This document shows, one piece after another, positions 6,854-14,651 of a stretch of 18,396 nt of DNA. The stretch is from positions 1-18,396 of the forward strand of contig CABUSE010000012.1 of assembly GCA_902494135.1 (NCBI GenBank), written 5' to 3'. The stretch's first letter is position 1; every line of letters starts with the position of its first letter. The notes beneath the pieces are model-generated. The model was not told the origin of the DNA, did not search any database, and worked only from the letters and a program-made list of their open reading frames with translations. A program made the translations under genes and the position numbers. Origin of the DNA: an uncultured Collinsella sp. (lineage in GTDB: Bacteria > Actinomycetota > Coriobacteriia > Coriobacteriales > Coriobacteriaceae).

Positions 6854-9800
6854 GTGTATCTCAAGTCCCTCACGCTCAAAGGGTTCAAGTCGTTTGCCGA
6901 CCGCGCCCATATGACGTTTGAGCCGGGCCTGACCGTCATCGTCGGCCCCAACGGCTCGGGAAAATCGAACATCTCCGACTCGATTCTGTGGGTCCTGGGC
7001 GAGCAGAGCGCCAAGCAGCTGCGCGGCCAGGCCATGGAGGATGTCATCTTCTCTGGCTCGTCAGCGCGCAAGCCGGTGGGTGTCGCCGAGGTCACGCTGG
7101 TGCTCGATAACTCGGACCATATGCTGCCCGTCGATTTTGACGAGGTCGCCATCACCCGTCGCATGTATCGCTCGGGCGAAAGCGAGTACCTCATCAACTC
7201 GAGTCCGTGCCGCCTGATGGACATTCAGGACATCCTGCACGATTCGGGCCTGGGCAAGGATACGCATTCCATCATCAGCCAGGGCAAGCTCGACGCCATC
7301 TTGCAGAGCCGCCCCGAGGAGCGCCGCGCCCTCATCGAGGAGGCCGCCGGCATCTCCAAGCACAAGCGCCGCAGGGAGCGTGCGCTCAAAAAGATTAAGT
7401 CAATGGACGAGCACCTGACGCGTGCCCGCGACATCAATAAAGAAATCGCCCGTCAGCTGCGACCGCTGGAGCGTCAGGTCGATCGCGCGCGCAAGTACAA
7501 AGAGCTGTCCTCGCGCGCGAACGAGCTTACGCAGATGCTAGCCGTCGACGAGCTGCGTTCGCTGCAGTCGCAGTGGAACGACCTGGAGAGTCGCTCCAAG
7601 GAGGGCGCTGCCGAGCTGGAGCTTGCGCAGTACCGCATGGGCGAAAAGGAGCGCGAGCTCGAGAAGCTTCAGGTTATGCTTGAGGAAAAAGGCCTGTTTG
7701 TGGGCGACTTGGGCGAGCAGCGCCGCCATATGCAAGACGTGGTCGGCCGCATTAACTCCGACATGCGCCTGCTCGAGGAAAAGGGCCACAACATGGTGTC
7801 GCGCCTGTCTGACATGCGCGGGCAGATTTCGAGTTCCGAGCATCAGCGTCGTCGCGTGGTCGAGGAGCTCGAGGACGCGCGTGCGCAGCTTGAGGAAGTG
7901 ACCGGCGCGCATATGCAGGCCCAGGAGGACGTTGACGCCGCTGGTCCTGCCGCCGCTGAGCTCCACGAGCGGCGCGTGGCGCTCGACAATCAGATTTCGC
8001 AGCTTACGCGTGAGCAACGCGATGTGCAGCGCGTGGCCGATAACGCCGCGCTCGAGCTCGCCAAGGTGAAGGATTCGCTTTCCAATGCCGAGGTCGAGGA
8101 CAACATGTATGCCTCGCGCCTGGAGCAGATCGATGAACAGCTCGAGGAGGTCACGGCCTCGCTCGAGAGCCGTCACGACCGCGCCGAGGAGCTTGAGGGC
8201 GCTCTTGAGGAAGCGCGCCGGGCTCAGGTCGATGCGCGTGAGGCCACCGAGGTCGCCCGTGCGGCCCTGAAGGACTTGCGTGCCCGCGAGAGCGAGGCGC
8301 GCAACAAGCTGTCCGAGGTGCGCTCGGAGCTTGCCAGCCAAAAGAAGCTTGATGCCCGCATGGCCGACAGCTCGCCGCTCGTGAGCCGTCTGGTGGGTGC
8401 GTTGGGCGACGATGTCTCGGGTCGTCTGGGCGACGTGCTCGAGGCCCCGCGCGAGCTTGAGGGCCTGGTGGAGCAGCTACTTGCCGGCGATATCGATGCC
8501 CTGCTGTTTGATGACGCCGCCACGCTTGAGCGTGCCGGGCGTGCCGCCCTGGACCAGAAGAAGGCCTCGGGCGAGGCGCTGCTGGTGGCGCGCGGCGTGA
8601 GCTGCGGTGCTGCTGCCGAGGGCGCTGCCGGTTCGCGTCTGGTCGATCGCCTTTCCGTGCGTGCCGGTTATGGCCCGATTGTCGAGGCGCTGCTCGGTGG
8701 CTATTACGTGGTCGATGACTTGGCTGCCGCGCTGGTTGCGCCTGTCGTTGACGGTGTGACCTATGTGACTCCCGATGGCGCCCGCGTAAGCTGTGGCGGT
8801 CTGGTGCGCGTGGGCCTCGATGCCGGCGAGGCGTCGGGTGCTCTGGAGCGCAAGCGTCGCATTCGCGAGCTGGAGGGCCTGGAGCCCGATCTGGCTGCCG
8901 TGTTTGAGCATGTGTCGGATCAGGTCGTCGAGGCCAATGCGGCCGTCGAGGAGGCACGTGCCGCCGAGGGTGATGCCGCCGGCGAGATCGCCCGTCTTGA
9001 GGGCGAGCGCTGCTCCCTGTTGTCCGAGATCGGCCGTCTGGAGCAAAGCGCCAACAATGCCGAGGCCGAGCGTGTGCGCATTTCCAAGCGCCGCGAGCAG
9101 GCCGCAGAGGCCGTTCGTGCTGCGCGCCCGCGCGTGGACGAGCTCACCCGTTCGCGTGACGAGGCTCGTGCGCAGGCGAGCGACCTGGGCTTGCAGATTG
9201 CCGAGGCCAATGACGAGCTCGACCGCGTTCGCCGTGACGATTCCGAGGCTGCCGGCAAGCTCGCCGACGCCAAGGTTCGCCTAGCCCAGACGAGCGAACG
9301 CCTGCGTTCGCTGAAGGGCCGCGTGCCCGACCTGGAGCATCGTCTTGAGGGCATCGACCGTCGTATCCGCGGAACACGCCAGGCTTCGCGCTCGCTCGAA
9401 CTGCTGCGTCTGCGCGTCGACCCCATGCACGAACGCTATTCTGCCCTGTTGGAACGCGCATCGGATTGGGCAGCGCGCCTGCGTGACCAGGCCTCTCTGG
9501 AGGAGGCGGACTCCGCTTCGCTCAAGAAGACCATCGAGGATGCCAAGGCAGAGGTTGCCCGCGCTAAGGAGCGGGTCGATACCGCCGCCGCCGCGCAAAA
9601 CGAGTTCAAGGTCGCGCGTGGCAAGCTCGAGGTGCAGGTAGAGGCCGCCATTAAGGCCATTACCGCCGATGGCACCACGGTGCTCGAGGAAGCGCTCATG
9701 CTGCCGGCGCCCACCGACCGCGACGCCGCCGAGCGCGAGCTCAACCAGCTCGTGCGTCAGATCAACAATCTGGGTCCCGTGAACCAGGTTGCCATGGAGG

Positions 9801-10390
9801 AATACGAGCAGCTCAAGCGCCGCGCCGACTACATCGAGGAGCAGCTGGCCGATCTGGAGAGCGCGCGCAAGGCGCTCACCAAGATCACGGTGGCCATCGA
9901 CCGCAAGATGCGGAAGGCCTTCCTGGTGACGTTTGAGAAGGTCGACGCGAACTTCCGCGAGATCTTCGCTATGCTCTTCCCGGGCGGCCAGGCTCATCTG
10001 GAGATGACCGATCCCGAGCATCCTGCCGAGACGGGTATCGAGGTCGTGGCGCAGCCGCGCGGCAAGCGCATCACCAAGATGATGCTCATGTCGGGCGGCG
10101 AGAAGAGTCTGACGGCGCTCGCCCTGCTCTTTGCCGTGTATCGCACGCGCACGGTGCCGTTCTATGTGCTGGACGAGGTCGAGGCGGCACTCGATGACGC
10201 CAACCTGTCCAAGCTTATCGGCGCGCTCGATGTGTTGCGTTCCGATACGCAGCTCTTGGTTATCTCGCATCAGCGCCGTACTATGGAGGACGCTGACGTC
10301 CTCTATGGCGTCTCGATGCAAGCCGACGGCGTCAGTCGCGTCGTCTCGCAAAAACTCGATCGCGAAACCGGAAAGGTCGTGAATGCATAA
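6854..10390 (+). CDS. smc: Chromosome segregation protein SMC
   Basis: SMC is the ATPase of the bacterial condensin that compacts and separates chromosomes together with ScpA and ScpB (not in this window). The 1178-aa product has the standard layout. The N-terminal head starts MYLKSLTLKGFKSFAD and carries Walker A GPNGSGKS (residues 31-38). A first coiled coil runs from about 165 to 500, the hinge from about 505 to 655 and a second coiled coil to about 1010. The C-terminal head has the ABC signature LMSGGEKS (around 1079) and Walker B FYVLDEVEAALDD (around 1103-1115). The start is GTG at 6854 with GAGGA at 6846-6850 just upstream. The stop overlaps the ftsY start by one base (TAATG). The hinge is diverged in sequence but has the expected size and place. 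Confidence 0.97.
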   Translation: MYLKSLTLKGFKSFADRAHMTFEPGLTVIVGPNGSGKSNISDSILWVLGEQSAKQLRGQAMEDVIFSGSSARKPVGVAEVTLVLDNSDHMLPVDFDEVAITRRMYRSGESEYLINSSPCRLMDIQDILHDSGLGKDTHSIISQGKLDAILQSRPEERRALIEEAAGISKHKRRRERALKKIKSMDEHLTRARDINKEIARQLRPLERQVDRARKYKELSSRANELTQMLAVDELRSLQSQWNDLESRSKEGAAELELAQYRMGEKERELEKLQVMLEEKGLFVGDLGEQRRHMQDVVGRINSDMRLLEEKGHNMVSRLSDMRGQISSSEHQRRRVVEELEDARAQLEEVTGAHMQAQEDVDAAGPAAAELHERRVALDNQISQLTREQRDVQRVADNAALELAKVKDSLSNAEVEDNMYASRLEQIDEQLEEVTASLESRHDRAEELEGALEEARRAQVDAREATEVARAALKDLRARESEARNKLSEVRSELASQKKLDARMADSSPLVSRLVGALGDDVSGRLGDVLEAPRELEGLVEQLLAGDIDALLFDDAATLERAGRAALDQKKASGEALLVARGVSCGAAAEGAAGSRLVDRLSVRAGYGPIVEALLGGYYVVDDLAAALVAPVVDGVTYVTPDGARVSCGGLVRVGLDAGEASGALERKRRIRELEGLEPDLAAVFEHVSDQVVEANAAVEEARAAEGDAAGEIARLEGERCSLLSEIGRLEQSANNAEAERVRISKRREQAAEAVRAARPRVDELTRSRDEARAQASDLGLQIAEANDELDRVRRDDSEAAGKLADAKVRLAQTSERLRSLKGRVPDLEHRLEGIDRRIRGTRQASRSLELLRLRVDPMHERYSALLERASDWAARLRDQASLEEADSASLKKTIEDAKAEVARAKERVDTAAAAQNEFKVARGKLEVQVEAAIKAITADGTTVLEEALMLPAPTDRDAAERELNQLVRQINNLGPVNQVAMEEYEQLKRRADYIEEQLADLESARKALTKITVAIDRKMRKAFLVTFEKVDANFREIFAMLFPGGQAHLEMTDPEHPAETGIEVVAQPRGKRITKMMLMSGGEKSLTALALLFAVYRTRTVPFYVLDEVEAALDDANLSKLIGALDVLRSDTQLLVISHQRRTMEDADVLYGVSMQADGVSRVVSQKLDRETGKVVNA

Positions 10391-11307
10391 TGGGATTCTT
10401 CGATGCTCTCTCGCGCGGACTTGAGCGAAGCCGCGAGGCCCTCAACGAGGTCTTCTACTTTGGCGGTGAGGTCGACGAGGATTTTTGGGAGGACCTGGAG
10501 GACACCCTCGTCATGGGTGACATGGGTGCCGAGATCGCCATTCAGGTCTCCGATGACCTGCGCGATGCCGCGGCCAAGAAGAACCTCAAGACCGCTCCAC
10601 AGCTTCGCCGTGCCCTGGCCGAGCAGCTTGAGCAGCACTTTGTGCCCATCGAGCGCGATCCGTTCTCCGATACGCCGAGCTGCGTGCTGTTTGTGGGCAT
10701 TAACGGTGCCGGCAAGACCACGACGGTCGGTAAGATCGCGAGCGCCATGGCCGCCCGCGGCAAGAACGTCGTGATCGGTTCGGCCGATACCTTCCGTGCT
10801 GCCGCTATCGAGCAGCTCGATGTGTGGGGCCAGCGCGCTGGCGTCCCCGTCATCAAGCGCGACCGCGGCTCCGACCCGGCAAGTGTTTGCTACGACGTGC
10901 TCGACGAGGCCGACAAGCGCGGCAGCGACCTGGTGCTTATCGATACCGCCGGCCGTCTGCACACGAGCCCTGAGCTCATGCGCGAGCTTGCCAAGGTGGT
11001 CAATGTGACCCGTAAGCGCGCCGCCAATATGGCCGCCGGTCCCATGCCGGTTTCGGTCGTGCTTGTGATCGACGCCGCGACGGGCCAAAACGGTCTGAAC
11101 CAGGCGCTCGAGTTTAACGAGGCGCTGGGCCTGGACGGTATTATCATGACTAAGCTCGACGGCACGGCTAAGGGCGGTATCGCCATGGCCGTGGCCGAGA
11201 AACTCAAGCTCCCGATCCTGCGCGTGGGCGTGGGCGAGCAGGTCGATGACCTGCAGGAGTTCAATGCCAAAGATTTCTGCCGCGCCCTGGTGGGCGAGTC
11301 CAATTAA
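10390..11307 (+). CDS. ftsY: Signal recognition particle receptor FtsY
   Basis: FtsY is the GTPase receptor that docks SRP-ribosome complexes at the membrane for insertion of membrane proteins. The 305-aa product contains a four-helix N domain (about 1-90) and a G domain. G-domain motifs are GINGAGKT (residues 103-110), DTFRAAA (133-139), DTAGRLH (about 185-191), and TKLDGTAKGG (about 253-262). It lacks the long acidic A domain of E. coli FtsY (497 aa), as in many Gram-positive bacteria, so membrane contact likely relies on the short N-terminal amphipathic segment MGFFDALSRGLERSREAL. The ATG overlaps the smc stop. No strong Shine-Dalgarno sequence is present, which fits translational coupling. 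The partner Ffh is encoded immediately downstream. Confidence 0.97.
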   Translation: MGFFDALSRGLERSREALNEVFYFGGEVDEDFWEDLEDTLVMGDMGAEIAIQVSDDLRDAAAKKNLKTAPQLRRALAEQLEQHFVPIERDPFSDTPSCVLFVGINGAGKTTTVGKIASAMAARGKNVVIGSADTFRAAAIEQLDVWGQRAGVPVIKRDRGSDPASVCYDVLDEADKRGSDLVLIDTAGRLHTSPELMRELAKVVNVTRKRAANMAAGPMPVSVVLVIDAATGQNGLNQALEFNEALGLDGIIMTKLDGTAKGGIAMAVAEKLKLPILRVGVGEQVDDLQEFNAKDFCRALVGESN

Positions 11308-11317
11308 GGAGTGACTA

Positions 11318-12793
11318 GTGTTTGATTCCCTGAGCGATCGCCTCAACGACACATTTGACCGCCTGCGCGGCAAGGGCAAGCTGACCGAGGCCGATATTAC
11401 TTCGGCCATGCGCGATATTCGCATGGCGCTGCTCGAGGCCGACGTTAACTTTAAGGTCGTCAAGGAGTTCGTTGCCAAGACCAAGGAGCGCTGCATGACC
11501 GCCGAGGTCATGGAGTCGCTGTCGCCGGCGCAAAACGTCGTCAAGATCGTGCTCGACGAGCTCACCGAGATGCTTGGCTCAACCGAGAGCAAGCTCGTCT
11601 TTAGCAATCGCATTCCCAATGTCATCATGCTCGTGGGCCTGCAGGGCTCCGGTAAGACCACGGCGGCCGTAAAGCTGGCCTACCTGCTCAAGAAGCAGGG
11701 CCGCTCGCCGTTGCTCGCCGCGTGCGACGTCTACCGTCCCGCTGCTGCCGACCAGCTGGCCACGCTCGGTGGCGAGATCGGCGTACCGGTCTTCCGCGGC
11801 GACGGTGCGCACCCGGTCGATATCGCCAAGGGCGCCATCCAGGAGGCCGTCGACCACCTGCACGACGTGGTCATCGTCGATACCGCCGGTCGTTTGCAGA
11901 TCGACGAGCAGATGATGCAGGAGGCCGTGGACATCAAGAAGGCCGTCAAGCCCGATCAGGTGCTGATGGTCGTCGATGCCATGACCGGCCAGGATATCGT
12001 CAACGTCGTCTCGACCTTCGCTGAGCGCACCGACTTTGACGGCGTGATCATCTCCAAGCTCGACGGCGACGCCCGTGGCGGCGGCGCGCTTTCCGTGCGC
12101 CAGGTGACCGGCAAGCCCATCAAGTTCGTGAGCATGGGCGAGAAGCCCGATTCGCTTGAGCCGTTCTACCCCGACCGCATGGCCAAGCGCATTTTAGGCA
12201 TGGGCGACGTCGTCGGCATTATCGAGAAGGCCCAGGAGGCGGCCGACGCCGAGCAGCTCGAGGCTGCCGAGCGTATGCTGCGCGAGGGTTTTACCATGAA
12301 CGACATGCTCGACCAGATGAAGGCCGTCAAGAAGATGGGCGGCATGAAGGGCATTCTGGGCATGCTCCCCGGTGGCCAGCGTGCGCTTAACCAGATGGGT
12401 GGTAACCTGGACGAAGGTATCTTCGATAAGAACGAGGCCATCATCATGTCGATGACCAAGGAGGAGCGCCTTCGCCCCTCCATCATCAACGGCCAGCGCC
12501 GTGCCCGCATTGCCAAGGGCGCCGGCGTGACCCCCACCGAGGTCAATAGCCTTATGAAGCAGTGGGGCGAGATGAATAAGATGATGGGCCGCATGCGCAC
12601 GATGGCCAATCAGGCGCAGGCCGGCGGCAAGAAGGGCAAGAAGGGTAAGAAGGGCAAGAAGATGCGCATGCCCAATATCCCTGGCCTGGACGCTATGGGT
12701 CTGGGCGGCCTGGGCGGCCTGGGTACGGGCGGTCCCAAGTCCGATATGGAGCTGCTGCGCCAGATGGAAGCGCAGATGCGTAATAAGAAATAG
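11318..12793 (+). CDS. ffh: Signal recognition particle protein Ffh
   Basis: Ffh binds the signal sequence of nascent proteins and 4.5S RNA and pairs with FtsY for GTP-dependent targeting. The 491-aa product has an N domain (1-95) and a G domain with GLQGSGKT (107-114), DVYRPAAADQL, DTAGRLQ and SKLDGDARGG. The Met-rich M domain runs from about 325 (LREGFTMNDMLDQM, KKMGGMKGILGMLPG). The RNA-binding segment SIINGQRRARIAKGAG is intact. The C-terminus carries a Lys/Gly repeat (about 437-448) and a Gly/Leu-rich stretch not seen in E. coli Ffh. The start is GTG at 11318, 6 nt after AAGGAG (11306-11311). rpsP, the frequent downstream neighbour, is absent; a terminator follows instead. Confidence 0.97.
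   Translation: MFDSLSDRLNDTFDRLRGKGKLTEADITSAMRDIRMALLEADVNFKVVKEFVAKTKERCMTAEVMESLSPAQNVVKIVLDELTEMLGSTESKLVFSNRIPNVIMLVGLQGSGKTTAAVKLAYLLKKQGRSPLLAACDVYRPAAADQLATLGGEIGVPVFRGDGAHPVDIAKGAIQEAVDHLHDVVIVDTAGRLQIDEQMMQEAVDIKKAVKPDQVLMVVDAMTGQDIVNVVSTFAERTDFDGVIISKLDGDARGGGALSVRQVTGKPIKFVSMGEKPDSLEPFYPDRMAKRILGMGDVVGIIEKAQEAADAEQLEAAERMLREGFTMNDMLDQMKAVKKMGGMKGILGMLPGGQRALNQMGGNLDEGIFDKNEAIIMSMTKEERLRPSIINGQRRARIAKGAGVTPTEVNSLMKQWGEMNKMMGRMRTMANQAQAGGKKGKKGKKGKKMRMPNIPGLDAMGLGGLGGLGTGGPKSDMELLRQMEAQMRNKK
12626..12661 (+). repeat. Four tandem 9-bp repeats encoding GKK units in Ffh
   Basis: GGCAAGAAG occurs at 12626-12634, 12635-12643 and 12653-12661, with GGTAAGAAG at 12644-12652. They encode Gly-Lys-Lys units in the basic C-terminal tail. 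The copy number could vary by slippage between strains without breaking the frame. Confidence 0.9.
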
Positions 12794-12817
12794 AGCTCTA
12801 ATTCCAGCTTGATATGG

Positions 12818-12858
12818 CAAAGGCCACTCGGAAGCTACCGGGTGGCCTTTGTTGTTGG
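12818..12858 (+). terminator. Intrinsic terminator after ffh
   Basis: The arms CAAAGGCCAC (12818-12827) and GTGGCCTTTG (12842-12851) pair over 10 bp. CGG/CCG pairing inside, across a T-G wobble, lengthens the stem. The tail TTTGTTGTTGG is an imperfect T-tract. It lies 25 nt after the ffh stop and would end the long housekeeping transcript. Confidence 0.8.
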
Positions 12859-12913
12859 CTTTGATTGTTAGGTTGCGCTTAGCGTCGCGCCTTGAGCTCG
12901 CGGTGCCGTGCCG

Positions 12914-13627
12914 TTAGTGGCAGCCGCAGCCCTCGTGACCCTCGTGCTCGTGATGGCCGTGGCAGCCGCACGTGGCCTCGCCGTTTTGTGCGAGCGTGCC
13001 GGCGATAAGGGCTTCGACGCAGGCGTCGCAGCTACCCTGGGCGCCTGCGTATACCGTGATGCCGGCTTGGGTAAGCGCGTTGATGGCGCCGCCGCCGATG
13101 CCGCCGCAGATGAGTGTGTCCACGCCGCCGTTGGCGAGCAGGCCCGCAAGGGCACCGTGGCCGGTGCCGCCGGTGCCCACGACCTGCTCGTTGAGTACCT
13201 TGCCGTCCTGAATGTCGTAGATCTTGAACTGCTCGCTGCGGCCAAAGTGCATAAAGATGTTGCCGTTGTCGTACGTGGTTGCCACCCTCATGGTGCCGAT
13301 CTCCTTTGCTGGCCATGCGGCCGTCGTCGTGGTAATGGGGGAGTACGCGATGTTGCCGCCTTCGATGACGATTGCCCGTCCATTGACCAGCGCGTTTGCC
13401 ACCTTGCGATGCGCGCGGCTGCAGATTGCCGCCACCGTGGCGCGGGCAATGCCCATGTGCTGGGCGACGGCCTCCTGATTGAGGCCTTCCAGGTCGCACA
13501 ACCGCAGGACTTCGAGCTCGTCGACCGTCATATCGATGGCGTCTCCGCTGGCAAGGCCGTCGGGGGTAAAGCCGCGGTATTCGGGGATGATCCCAACACG
13601 GCGCAATTTTTCGCGTCTTCCTGCCAT
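12914..13627 (-). CDS. DUF134 HTH domain fused to NifX/NafY-type cluster-binding domain
   Basis: This 237-aa protein has two parts. Residues 1-92 match DUF134, a predicted DNA-binding family with a sigma-70 region 4-like helix-turn-helix (MTVDELEVLRLCDLEGLNQE, then GIARATVAAICSRAHRKVA and ALVNGRAIVIEGG). Residues 113-215 match the dinitrogenase iron-molybdenum cofactor-binding fold (MRVATTYDNGNIFMHFGR, then DTLICGGIGGGAINAL and GSCDAC). The tail 220-237 holds four Cys and six His and looks metal-binding. No nitrogenase genes are nearby, so a cofactor-assembly role is unlikely; a metal or Fe-S responsive regulator is an inference. A GTG at 13633 overlaps the AAGGAG at 13633-13638, so the ATG at 13627 is preferred. 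A second possible start lies at the domain junction (13291). Confidence 0.88.
   Translation of the reverse strand: MAGRREKLRRVGIIPEYRGFTPDGLASGDAIDMTVDELEVLRLCDLEGLNQEAVAQHMGIARATVAAICSRAHRKVANALVNGRAIVIEGGNIAYSPITTTTAAWPAKEIGTMRVATTYDNGNIFMHFGRSEQFKIYDIQDGKVLNEQVVGTGGTGHGALAGLLANGGVDTLICGGIGGGAINALTQAGITVYAGAQGSCDACVEALIAGTLAQNGEATCGCHGHHEHEGHEGCGCH
13289..13306 (-). promoter_or_regulatory. Internal Shine-Dalgarno and ATG at the domain junction
   Basis: On the minus strand AAGGAG (plus positions 13301-13306) lies 9 nt before an in-frame ATG (13289-13291) encoding Met113. That residue is exactly where the NifX-type domain begins. Use of it would yield a separate 125-aa cluster-binding protein from the same gene. 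It may instead be a relic of two once separate genes. Confidence 0.5.
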
Positions 13628-13641
13628 ACGCACTCCTTATC

Positions 13642-13653
13642 TGACATATGTCA
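13642..13653. promoter_or_regulatory. 12-bp palindromic operator candidate
   Basis: TGACATATGTCA is a perfect 12-bp palindrome between the divergent DUF134-NifX gene and thyA. It covers the predicted start site (about 13652) of the minus-strand promoter, the usual place for a repressor. A related site, TAGTATATGTCA, with one intact half, occurs at 13695-13706. Autoregulation by the adjacent DUF134 protein is an inference. Confidence 0.5.
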
Positions 13654-13658
13654 ACAAT

Positions 13659-13686
13659 AGAATAGCGAACAAACAGAATTGAGCAA
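13659..13686 (-). promoter_or_regulatory. Putative promoter of the DUF134-NifX gene
   Basis: On the minus strand a -35 TTGCTC (plus 13681-13686) and a -10 TATTCT (plus 13659-13664) are separated by 16 nt. Transcription would start near 13652, inside the palindrome, leaving a leader of about 25 nt before the ATG. Confidence 0.45.
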
Positions 13687-13753
13687 GTAATTTCTAGTAT
13701 ATGTCAGAAAATGAGGGCTTATGTTTGGGCTGTGGGGCCGCGTGCGCCTGGGC

Positions 13754-13759
13754 TACAAT
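13754..13759 (+). promoter_or_regulatory. Putative -10 element for thyA-folA
   Basis: TACAAT is a good -10 hexamer 34 nt before the thyA ATG. No -35 is convincing. Its place downstream of 13701 argues that the upstream in-frame ATG is not the thyA start. Confidence 0.4.
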
Positions 13760-13793
13760 AAATCTCGCTTATAGGCGACTGACAGGAGGGTCA

Positions 13794-14642
13794 ATGAGCA
13801 AAGCTGATCAGCAGTTTGTAACCATGTGCCGCGATATCTTGGACCATGGCACCACCACCGAGGGCCAAAAGGTCCGTCCGGTGTGGGAGGACGGCACCCC
13901 TGCCTATACCATTAAAAACTTTGGTGTCACGGCGCGCTATGATCTGCGCGAGGAGTTCCCCGCGCTCACCCTGCGCCGTACGGCGCTTAAGTCTGCCATG
14001 GACGAGATTCTGTGGATCTATCAAAAGAAGTCCAATAACGTGCATGACCTCAACAGCCATATCTGGGATGAGTGGGCCGATGAGACCGGTTCCATCGGTA
14101 AAGCCTACGGCTATCAGATTGGTCAGAAGAGCCATTACGTCGAGGGCGACTTCGACCAGATGGACCGTGTGCTGTACGACCTTAAGCACACGCCGTATAG
14201 TCGCCGCATTATGACCAATACGTACGTGTTTAGCGATCTGTCCGAGATGCACCTTTATCCGTGCGCCTATAGCGTGACCTATAACGTGACGCAGCGTCCT
14301 CAGGACGACAAGCCGACGCTCAACATGATTCTCAACCAGCGCAGCCAGGACATTTTGGCCGCGAACAACTGGAACGTGTGCCAGTACGCCATTTTGCTGA
14401 TGATGGTCGCGCAGTCGGTCGATATGATTCCCGGTGAGCTGCTGCACGTGATCGCCGACGCCCATATCTATGATCGTCATGTCGATATCGTCCGCGAGCT
14501 TATCGAGCGTCCGCAGTTTGCGGCACCCAAGGTAACGCTCAACCCCGATGTGCATGACTTCTATGCGTTTACGACCGATGACCTGATCGTCGAGGGCTAT
14601 GAGCACGGCCCGCAGGTCAAGAACATTCCCATTGCGGTGTAG
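13794..14642 (+). CDS. thyA: Thymidylate synthase ThyA
   Basis: ThyA methylates dUMP to dTMP with methylenetetrahydrofolate, releasing dihydrofolate. The 282-aa product has the catalytic Cys157 in LYPCAYS and phosphate-binding Arg137-Arg138 in PYSRRIM. QRSQDILAANNWN starts at residue 182 and HIYDRHVDI at 224. The PCAY context and HIYDRH resemble the Bacillus subtilis ThyA type (PCVY, HVYTRH) rather than the E. coli LPPCH type. The start at 13794 follows AGGAGGG (13784-13790). The frame is open back to 13701, but that extension has no ThyA homology and spans the predicted promoter. folA begins 9 nt after the stop, a functional pair because ThyA produces the substrate of FolA. Confidence 0.96.
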   Translation: MSKADQQFVTMCRDILDHGTTTEGQKVRPVWEDGTPAYTIKNFGVTARYDLREEFPALTLRRTALKSAMDEILWIYQKKSNNVHDLNSHIWDEWADETGSIGKAYGYQIGQKSHYVEGDFDQMDRVLYDLKHTPYSRRIMTNTYVFSDLSEMHLYPCAYSVTYNVTQRPQDDKPTLNMILNQRSQDILAANNWNVCQYAILLMMVAQSVDMIPGELLHVIADAHIYDRHVDIVRELIERPQFAAPKVTLNPDVHDFYAFTTDDLIVEGYEHGPQVKNIPIAV

Positions 14643-14651
14643 GTGGTGCTC

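Noticed and set aside
9281..10351. A 356-codon open frame on the minus strand inside smc
   Set aside because: It mirrors the codon pattern of smc and has no family match or ribosome binding site that I can see.
10303..11661. A 452-codon open frame on the minus strand across ftsY and ffh
   Set aside because: It is antisense to two clearly conserved genes, shows no recognisable domain, and long antisense frames are expected in GC-rich DNA with this codon bias.
12908..13660. Plus-strand 250-codon open frame opposite the DUF134-NifX gene
   Set aside because: The minus-strand protein has two recognisable domains and a good ribosome binding site; the plus-strand product is a low-complexity Ala/Val-rich shadow.
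13701..13793. N-terminal extension of ThyA from an ATG at 13701, including CLGCGAAC
   Set aside because: The extension spans the predicted -10 and has no ThyA homology; a strong ribosome binding site precedes the ATG at 13794. The Cys pair is probably chance.
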